A stretch of 11,041 bases of DNA from Bacteroidia bacterium (lineage in GTDB: Bacteria > Bacteroidota > Bacteroidia > Bacteroidales > CAJPTX01). Of this stretch, positions 1 through 4,687 are shown piece after piece; the first letter of the stretch is position 1; each line of letters starts with the position of its first letter. The DNA is taken from positions 1 to 11,041 of the forward strand of contig CAJPTV010000076.1 in NCBI GenBank assembly GCA_905373665.1, given 5' to 3'. A model generated the notes under the pieces. The model did no database searches. It saw only the letters and a list, made by a program, of their open reading frames with translations, and was not told the DNA's origin. The translations under genes were made by a program, and so were the position numbers.

Positions 1-22
1 CACTTTTCGCATCGATTCATTA

Positions 23-38
23 TGCGCCTTACGGCGCA
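23..38 (-). repeat. Perfect 6-bp stem-loop with a GTAA loop on the minus strand
   Basis: TGCGCC (23-28) is separated by four bases from its exact complement GGCGCA (33-38). Read on the minus strand, which is the direction of the upstream operon, the loop is GUAA and fits the stable GNRA tetraloop class. It abuts the REP-like palindrome at 39. Bases 33-39 can instead pair with 51-57 (GGCGCAG with CTGCGCC, 7 bp), so the two structures exclude each other. It could stall transcription or protect a 3' end. No U-run follows it. Confidence 0.6.
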
Positions 39-64
39 GGGCGTAGCATGCTGCGCCCCTACAG
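39..64. repeat. REP-like palindromic repeat, copy A
   Basis: The core GGGCGTAGCATGCTGCGCCC (39-58) is a near-perfect palindrome with a single G-T pair (44 with 53), and continues on the right as CTACAG to 64. It aligns without gaps to the element at 124-149 and has the same orientation. The right arm extends to CCCCTACAG, but the matching CTGTAGG on the left arm is missing, so the unit is asymmetric. Its intergenic position and its second copy 85 bp away fit a REP/MITE-like dispersed palindrome. Genome-wide copy number cannot be judged here. Confidence 0.65.
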
Positions 65-102
65 AACCCCACCATTCGGTTGAAAAGGGATAATCGGGAA
101 GG

Positions 103-117
103 CGGCACATAGTGCCG
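103..117. repeat. Perfect 6-bp hairpin between the two palindromes
   Basis: CGGCAC (103-108), ATA (109-111) and GTGCCG (112-117) form a perfect inverted repeat with a 3-base loop. It lies between the two REP-like copies and is unrelated to them in sequence. No T-tract follows on either strand. It may contribute to a compact 3'-end structure or be a factor-binding site; the sequence does not tell which. Confidence 0.5.
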
Positions 118-123
118 AGTTGC

Positions 124-149
124 GGGTGTAGCACGCTACACCCCTACAG
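124..149. repeat. REP-like palindromic repeat, copy B
   Basis: GGGTGTAGCACGCTACACCC (124-143) forms an 8-bp stem (GGGTGTAG with CTACACCC) around a CACG loop and continues as CTACAG to 149. It differs from copy A at four of 26 positions. One pair of differences is compensatory: C42-G55 in copy A is T127-A140 here, so pairing is kept while sequence changes. The adjacent CCCCTACAGGGG (141-152) gives a competing small hairpin. Directly downstream, AATGTACATT (159-168) is a perfect 10-bp palindrome. Confidence 0.65.
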
Positions 150-234
150 GGGACTGGGAATGTACATTTTAACACATCTTCTAGCCATGCTTTGCGCCGA
201 ATGCCTACCCCCTCCCATGACTCTCCCCAACCAC

Positions 235-247
235 GGGCGGCGCGCCC
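235..247 (-). repeat. GC-rich 5-bp hairpin just after the TPR stop codon
   Basis: GGGCG (235-239) and CGCCC (243-247) are exact complements around a 3-base loop, ending one base before the TAA stop (250-248) of the TPR gene. In the direction of transcription it is the first structure after translation ends. It has no following T-run, so it is at best a weak or Rho-assisted termination or 3'-end stabilising element. Confidence 0.4.
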
Positions 248-1477
248 TTAGCGCCCGCAATACCGCCGCAGGAGACGATCTACGCCCGCATGTCCGACTT
301 TCTGCGCCCGCTCAAGAAGCTTACACCCCGCCACCGAATCGCGGAGCTCGAGATAGGTCATCCCCGTTCTGCGTAAAAGCGCCGTATCCTGCGGACAGCG
401 CGTGAGCGCCTCTTGATAGTCAAGGAGCGCTTGGCGATAATCGCCTTGTACGACAAGGATATCGCCATGCAAGCGCAACACCTCCAACTCTTGCTCTGGT
501 GCTGCCAACGGACGCAAGCGAGCTAACAGGTTCAGAGACTGTGCATACTGCTTGTTTCTCGCCGCGGCTATCGCCGCACACCGCAACATCGCCGTATCTT
601 GCGGATAATACCCCAGATAACGCTGTGCCGTAGCATACGAGACTGGAAAACGCCCAATGCCGAGCTGCGTCCAAGCAAGCGGGGGCAAAAGCTCTGGGTT
701 GTGTGGGTCTCGCTTCTGGTACTCAAGGAGTTTCACCTCCGCCTGTCGCTTGTACCCCAGCGCTAACATCAGACGGGCACGCAAAACGCCATAACGTACA
801 TCTCGTGGACGGGCATCCGTCGCCATTTCTGCGGCTAAAAGCGCACTCTTCAAATCTCGAATCCCCTCCAAAGCTAGTGCGCGTAAGTAGGCGTACTCGG
901 GACGTTTCGCAAGACGCGCATACGAGTTGTCGAGTTCCTCCAAGAGGAGATGCCAGTCGCCCTTGTAGGCAAGGTATTCTAAATGATTCAGTCCCTGTTG
1001 CTCAGTCGTATACCAACTCTCTTTCCAAAGAGTCGCCCACGTGGGGTCTGTTTGACAAGGACGTAGCAGCGTATCGCGTAGCAACTCTTGTTCCGAGCGC
1101 TTCACCTTTGCCGCGAGATACTCTTTCAACGCTTGAAGTCCCTCTACAGGCTGTGCTGTCGCACAGCCGACCTCCGCACGTAACAAGAGATACTCCGTTG
1201 CCTTCAGTGGGTATTGCCCTAAACGAGCCTGTGCCGAATCTGGGAGGTGAAGCGCTAAATACCCCGTCGTCGCACCGCGCAGGTAAGCAACATCGGGCTT
1301 ACGCGCAAGCAAAGAGTCAAAGACCTGTACCGCAGCTTTGTGCCATCCACGTGCTTGCCATGCGAGTGCACGGTGATAAGCCTCGGGAAAGACCGTCAGT
1401 TGCCCAAATCCCTCAACAGTAAGCAATAAGAGGAGTATGAGGACTCCCCCTGCAAGACGTTTCTCTCTAGAAATCAT
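248..1477 (-). CDS. Exported tetratricopeptide-repeat (TPR) protein
   Basis: A 409-aa protein with an N-terminal signal peptide (residues 1 to about 25: basic MISREKR, then a leucine-rich core ending near GFGQ). There is no lipobox cysteine, so it is probably periplasmic or surface exposed. The mature part is built of helical TPR-like repeats. The clearest spans about 333-366 (HGDILVVQGDYRQALLDY, then a proline after the second helix), with weaker units at about 189-330 and 367-400. The C-terminus (GCKLLERAQKVGHAGVDRLL, then RYCGR) is a common ending of Bacteroidetes TPR proteins. TPRs mediate protein-protein contacts; the partner is unknown. The ATG overlaps the end of the phosphatase gene by 11 bp, with a GGAG about 10 nt upstream, so translational coupling is likely. 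It is the last gene of the porT-MCP-phosphatase run. No enzymatic domain is visible, and a scaffold role is inference. Confidence 0.85.
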   Translation of the reverse strand: MISREKRLAGGVLILLLLLTVEGFGQLTVFPEAYHRALAWQARGWHKAAVQVFDSLLARKPDVAYLRGATTGYLALHLPDSAQARLGQYPLKATEYLLLRAEVGCATAQPVEGLQALKEYLAAKVKRSEQELLRDTLLRPCQTDPTWATLWKESWYTTEQQGLNHLEYLAYKGDWHLLLEELDNSYARLAKRPEYAYLRALALEGIRDLKSALLAAEMATDARPRDVRYGVLRARLMLALGYKRQAEVKLLEYQKRDPHNPELLPPLAWTQLGIGRFPVSYATAQRYLGYYPQDTAMLRCAAIAAARNKQYAQSLNLLARLRPLAAPEQELEVLRLHGDILVVQGDYRQALLDYQEALTRCPQDTALLRRTGMTYLELRDSVAGCKLLERAQKVGHAGVDRLLRRYCGR

Positions 1478-1994
1478 ACTTCACGACACTCCCGTAAGGG
1501 GGGAGGTGCATAAAAAGATCGTTATCAAACTTTACGCCACGCAACAACTGCGCACAGAGGTGTATCCCCCCATGCGCAAAGAGACAGATACGCTGATAGT
1601 ATGGACGTTGCTCTTCTATAAATGCAGAAAGGCGCGCCTGCATATCGAGAAAAGACTCGCCGCCGGGCGTACGCGCCTCGATCTGATGATTAAACCAGTA
1701 GTGCACCTCGGGCGAATGATTCTCATAAATAAACGTCCATTCCCATTCCCCGAAGTTAAGCTCCTTGAGTCGTGCATCACGCCGCGCATCCGGATAACCA
1801 CAGTGGGTAGCCAACCTGACACAGCGCGTGAGGGGGCTCGTAAAGACTGACTCGAAGGTTAGCGTAGCAAGCGTCTCTTTCACCGCTTCGGCTTCTTGGA
1901 GAAAAGAATCTTCTCGCACGGGGACATCCGTCTGCCCATAGCAGATGGCAGGGGGCACGTCGACCGAGGTGTGTCGTACAATATAGACCTCCAT
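1467..1994 (-). CDS. Histidine phosphatase, CobC (alpha-ribazole phosphatase)-like
   Basis: A 175-aa, full-length small protein of the histidine phosphatase (phosphoglycerate mutase-like) superfamily. The phospho-accepting RHT motif is at residues 7-9 (H8). Arg57 in SPLTRC, Glu78 in LKELNFGEW and the second histidine H141 in FAHGG complete the usual catalytic set. The stretch after the RHT motif, ICYGQTDVPV (17-26), is typical of the CobC branch, which removes the 5'-phosphate of alpha-ribazole in late cobalamin assembly. No other cobalamin gene is in the window, so the substrate is not proven and the protein may act on another phosphomonoester. There is no signal peptide, so it is cytoplasmic. 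The start ATG follows the MCP stop by 11 bp, with GAGGG upstream; the gene end overlaps the TPR start by 11 bp. The FGEWEW motif ends in W where family members often have G. Confidence 0.87.
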   Translation of the reverse strand: MEVYIVRHTSVDVPPAICYGQTDVPVREDSFLQEAEAVKETLATLTFESVFTSPLTRCVRLATHCGYPDARRDARLKELNFGEWEWTFIYENHSPEVHYWFNHQIEARTPGGESFLDMQARLSAFIEEQRPYYQRICLFAHGGIHLCAQLLRGVKFDNDLFMHLPPYGSVVKYDF

Positions 1995-2005
1995 TCTATC
2001 CCTCT

Positions 2006-3748
2006 CTAAGCTTCGATTTGGAAGAAAGAGACTTGCTCGATCAGTTCATCAGTCTGCTTTACCAAATCCGAGACGAGCGAGGCTAGCTGTTGGCTCTCGA
2101 TGGCGTTGTCTTGCGAATTCTTACTGAGTTCCTGTATTGCGTCGTTAATCTGGTTTGCCCCGATGGCCATTTGCTGACTCATCGCACGCCCTCCTGCCGC
2201 CATCTCAGAAGACTTGGAGAGCTCTGGCGCAAGTGATGTAATCTGTTTTGCCGTCTTTTCGTTGGCTTGCAGCGCTTCTGTGGCATAGCGCACCACCTCT
2301 GAGGCTGTCGTACCACTCCGTTCTGCCAATTTACGCACCTCGGTCGCAACCACGGCGAAGCCTCGACCATGCTCGCCTGCACGCGCCGCCTCTACCGCAG
2401 CATTTAGCGCGAGGATATTGGTCTGTTGCGCCAACTCGCTCACTACATTGATACGCGCTGCGATGTTTCTTACCGCCTCGACGCTCGCTCTACCATCCTC
2501 TGCAAGGGCGTCAAAGACCACCTTACTATGCCCCATAATCGACTCGGCTTGTTGCGCAAGCTCCGCGTTGTTGTCGATACTTGCCGTAATCTCCTCAACA
2601 GCATTGGAGACACTTTCCATTCCCCCCGCCTGTTCATCGGCTGTGCGATGGATCGTGTCAACGGTTTGATTGAGCGCCGTGGTCGCATTCTGAATTGCTG
2701 AGGAGACGCCCGTCACAGCCTGAAGGATGCTGGCAAGGCGTTCGCGCAAGATAAGCAATGAGCCGAACAGGCGTCCGATCTCGTCCTCTCGTTGCGCATA
2801 GTGTTGATAACGCTCCATCCGTTGGAACTGCCCTGTAGACATCGCCCCCACGAGCTCGGAGAGGATACGAAGCGGGTCAGACTGTAAACGAACAATCCAA
2901 CTAATCACGAAATAAATGATAATGCAGACGCCAATAAACATTACCACCACGATGATGTAGAGGAAGTTGGTCTGCTTTGTCTTCGTGATCTGCGAAGAGG
3001 CGAGCTGCTCGGTGTAAAAGTCGAGGAGGGTGCTCGATGTCTTACGCAATGCCTCACATTTTTCCACCCGTAACAGATGGATGCGTACGAGTTCGGTATA
3101 GGACTGGGCAAGCGACTCCAAGTCTTGTGCAACCCCGTTTTGCCCAACAAGACGCGCGCGCTCGGTAAGCTGCGTAAGGATAGAGAGGATCTCTTTACTT
3201 TCCTGCTCTCTCTGTATAAGGGTGTTTTTCCCCGTCCGTATGCGCCCCATGACATCCGCAAGGCGAAGCTTATACTCTAGGAGCTCGATGGTCTTAGGGA
3301 GGGTCGCAAGGATACCATCGATATGGTCGAGCGCCTCGTCTATCGCGCGGGTCTGTTTCGCAAGACCATTCCACGCCTGCAATATCTCATCGCCCAACAC
3401 GGGTACTTCTCGCATCTTCGCGAGCGAGACGCTTAGCCCCGCGCTGTACTCCGTGCCCCGAAGCTGCTCCTCGAGCTCTTTTGCCACTTTCGTAAAGATC
3501 TCGATACGCTTTTGTGCCTCTTGGTAGCGGGCATTGGCTGTCACAGGGTCGTTTACATCGGCAAGGAGGAGAATGGCATATTCGTTCACCGAGGCCATCC
3601 CCACGTCAAGGCGACTACGTGCATCTTGTAGAAAGGAAAAACGGTGAATCAAATAGAAGGTAAATACAACCCCCAGCAGGATACAACCAATCCCAAAGAT
3701 GTTGTTGATATAGAGTTTGTGACGTAAGGATAAATTCGCAAAGCGCAT
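2006..3748 (-). CDS. Methyl-accepting chemotaxis protein (transmembrane chemoreceptor)
   Basis: A 580-aa transmembrane receptor. TM1 lies at about residues 14-35, a largely helical periplasmic sensor at about 36-260, TM2 at about 261-286, HAMP at about 287-345 and a methyl-accepting signalling coiled coil at about 346-580. The hairpin tip is very well kept: ELAQQTNILALNAAVEAARA from 438, then GEHGRGFAVVATEVRKLAER. This segment contacts CheA and CheW in known receptors. The sensor, at about 225 aa, is longer than a standard four-helix bundle and is closer in size to the bimodular HBM type; its ligand is unknown. There is no C-terminal NWETF-type tether for CheR/CheB. The protein ends in VSFFQIEA, a common MCP ending. 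The ATG is 12 bp after the porT stop with no evident SD, and the stop is 11 bp before the phosphatase gene, so it is probably operonic. No che gene is nearby. Confidence 0.95.
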   Translation of the reverse strand: MRFANLSLRHKLYINNIFGIGCILLGVVFTFYLIHRFSFLQDARSRLDVGMASVNEYAILLLADVNDPVTANARYQEAQKRIEIFTKVAKELEEQLRGTEYSAGLSVSLAKMREVPVLGDEILQAWNGLAKQTRAIDEALDHIDGILATLPKTIELLEYKLRLADVMGRIRTGKNTLIQREQESKEILSILTQLTERARLVGQNGVAQDLESLAQSYTELVRIHLLRVEKCEALRKTSSTLLDFYTEQLASSQITKTKQTNFLYIIVVVMFIGVCIIIYFVISWIVRLQSDPLRILSELVGAMSTGQFQRMERYQHYAQREDEIGRLFGSLLILRERLASILQAVTGVSSAIQNATTALNQTVDTIHRTADEQAGGMESVSNAVEEITASIDNNAELAQQAESIMGHSKVVFDALAEDGRASVEAVRNIAARINVVSELAQQTNILALNAAVEAARAGEHGRGFAVVATEVRKLAERSGTTASEVVRYATEALQANEKTAKQITSLAPELSKSSEMAAGGRAMSQQMAIGANQINDAIQELSKNSQDNAIESQQLASLVSDLVKQTDELIEQVSFFQIEA

Positions 3749-3760
3749 TGCGTAATTTGG

Positions 3761-4552
3761 TTATTCGAAGATGAGAGAAAAGACGACGACTTGCGATGTG
3801 AGGCTCTTAATGGCCGTGTAATAGTGTTCCTTTCCTTCTGCGGTGTCTGGCGCGAGGACATTTTGAAAGCCCCCCGACCATTTCACCTCAGGCGCCATCT
3901 TAAAGTAAGGGAAATAGAGCTCGAAGCCAAAGCCGAGCTCGTAGGCCATATCAAACTTCTTGAGACGAATAAACTGGTTGTTTTCTATCTTAAGCTTCTT
4001 GAATGCCGCCATGTCCGAACGGAAGTTGATACCCCCACACACGTACGGGCGCACATTAGAGTGTCGCGAGACGGCGTAAACAAAGAGCAGCGGCATCTCG
4101 ATATACGAAGACTCGATTGGCATCCGAATATCTTCCGCTCCGTACATCCCCTTTCGTCCGACGTTGTAAAACGTGAGGTCTCGCTGCCCAAAGCAAATCC
4201 CGGGCAGGAGGCGAATATGCATATCATTGTTAATTCGGAAACGGACGAGGGCATTCACGTTAAACCCGGGGTGCACCTTATCGACACTGCCCCAAAAACG
4301 GGTAGAATCGTCATAGCGCGGCGGCTGTACGAGCACCCCAGAGTTAAGCACCCGGAAGTCCATCACATTCAAGCCGATCCCGATACCGAAACGGAGGAAA
4401 CGCTCTTCGTTACGCGGACGATTGAGCACCGTTCGCGAATTCTGTGCGAAGAGGGGCATGGTTTGCCCTAAAACAAGCACCCCAATAAGCCCCAAGAAAA
4501 GCCCTACGCGGCGCCACCTTGCGCAAAGGAAAAGATGTATTGTGTCGTGCAC
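3761..4552 (-). CDS. porT: PorT-family outer-membrane beta-barrel protein (T9SS)
   Basis: A 263-aa protein with a signal peptide (basic RWRR at 12-15, hydrophobic core at about 17-30, probable cleavage near A36 before QNS). The mature part alternates as in a small outer-membrane beta-barrel: GIGIGLNVMDF (56-66), RIRLLPGIC-type strands, the block SYIEMPLLFVYAVSR (149-163), VRPYVCGGIN (167-176), and a terminal strand SQVVVFSLIFE. The IEMPLLF...NVRPYVCGGIN pattern matches the PorT family, needed in Porphyromonas gingivalis for export through the type IX secretion system. The start is GTG: an in-frame TAG lies four codons upstream and no ATG precedes the signal peptide. It follows a 135-bp leader and is the first gene of a tight run with the MCP. 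The PorT assignment is good; whether it is the main PorT or a paralogue cannot be told. Confidence 0.85.
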   Translation of the reverse strand: MHDTIHLFLCARWRRVGLFLGLIGVLVLGQTMPLFAQNSRTVLNRPRNEERFLRFGIGIGLNVMDFRVLNSGVLVQPPRYDDSTRFWGSVDKVHPGFNVNALVRFRINNDMHIRLLPGICFGQRDLTFYNVGRKGMYGAEDIRMPIESSYIEMPLLFVYAVSRHSNVRPYVCGGINFRSDMAAFKKLKIENNQFIRLKKFDMAYELGFGFELYFPYFKMAPEVKWSGGFQNVLAPDTAEGKEHYYTAIKSLTSQVVVFSLIFE

Positions 4553-4687
4553 TTTGTTTCCCTAACTATAGACTGCGGGGGACAATATCCCCAAGCCCCA
4601 CACAGCATTCTTAAAACGCCCAACCCTTCGACTTTATTGCCACCGTCCGCGCGCAGCAGGGCAAGGCCTTCGCCCCACCTTCCACTC
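4553..4687 (-). promoter_or_regulatory. 135-bp leader upstream of porT with a small hairpin
   Basis: This is the only large gap between the sensor gene and the porT run, so it is where an independent promoter, terminator or leader for the porT operon would sit. I find no good TAnnTTTG box in the minus direction. A 5-bp inverted repeat, GGGGA-CAATA-TCCCC (about 4577-4598), lies roughly 30-45 nt before the GTG start. It is not followed by a T-tract. A 64-codon frame crosses the gap (4698-4504) but has no recognisable features and I do not call it a gene. Confidence 0.35.

Larger units (their letters stand above)
1..247. other. Gene-free, hairpin-rich region downstream of the TPR operon
   Basis: I see no credible coding sequence here. 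The 97-codon plus-strand frame beginning at 112 runs through palindromes and into the antisense of the TPR gene, so I reject it. The region carries at least five short inverted repeats: 23-38, 39-58, 103-117, 124-143 and 235-247. Two of them (39-58 and 124-143) are related copies of one element. It follows the last gene of the minus-strand operon, so its likely role is a structured 3' untranslated or termination region. None of the hairpins is followed by a clear T-tract in the minus-strand direction, so a classical intrinsic terminator is not demonstrated. Confidence 0.7.

Noticed and set aside
39..149. The paired palindromes as a CRISPR array
   Set aside because: There are only two imperfect copies with one 59-bp interval that itself contains a hairpin. 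There is no regular spacer series and no cas gene.
157..165. The 9-mer GGAATGTAC after the TPR gene recurs at 8156-8164 after the AsmA gene
   Set aside because: The matching core is nine bases (twelve with one mismatch), which can be expected by chance between two intergenic regions. The surrounding sequence does not align.
112..405. 97-codon plus-strand frame in the repeat region
   Set aside because: It reads through a REP-like palindrome and then antisense to the TPR gene, with no protein features.
703..1422. 239-codon open frame on the plus strand
   Set aside because: It lies wholly antisense to the TPR gene, which has a signal peptide and recognisable repeats. The plus-strand product is low in complexity, rich in Ser, Pro and Arg, and shows no domain.
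1437..1850. 137-codon plus-strand frame opposite the phosphatase
   Set aside because: It is antisense to the phosphatase with its intact catalytic residues and has no domain signature.
3791..4471. 226-codon open frame on the plus strand
   Set aside because: It is antisense to porT, which has clear family features. The antisense product has no motif and is explained by GC-biased codon use.
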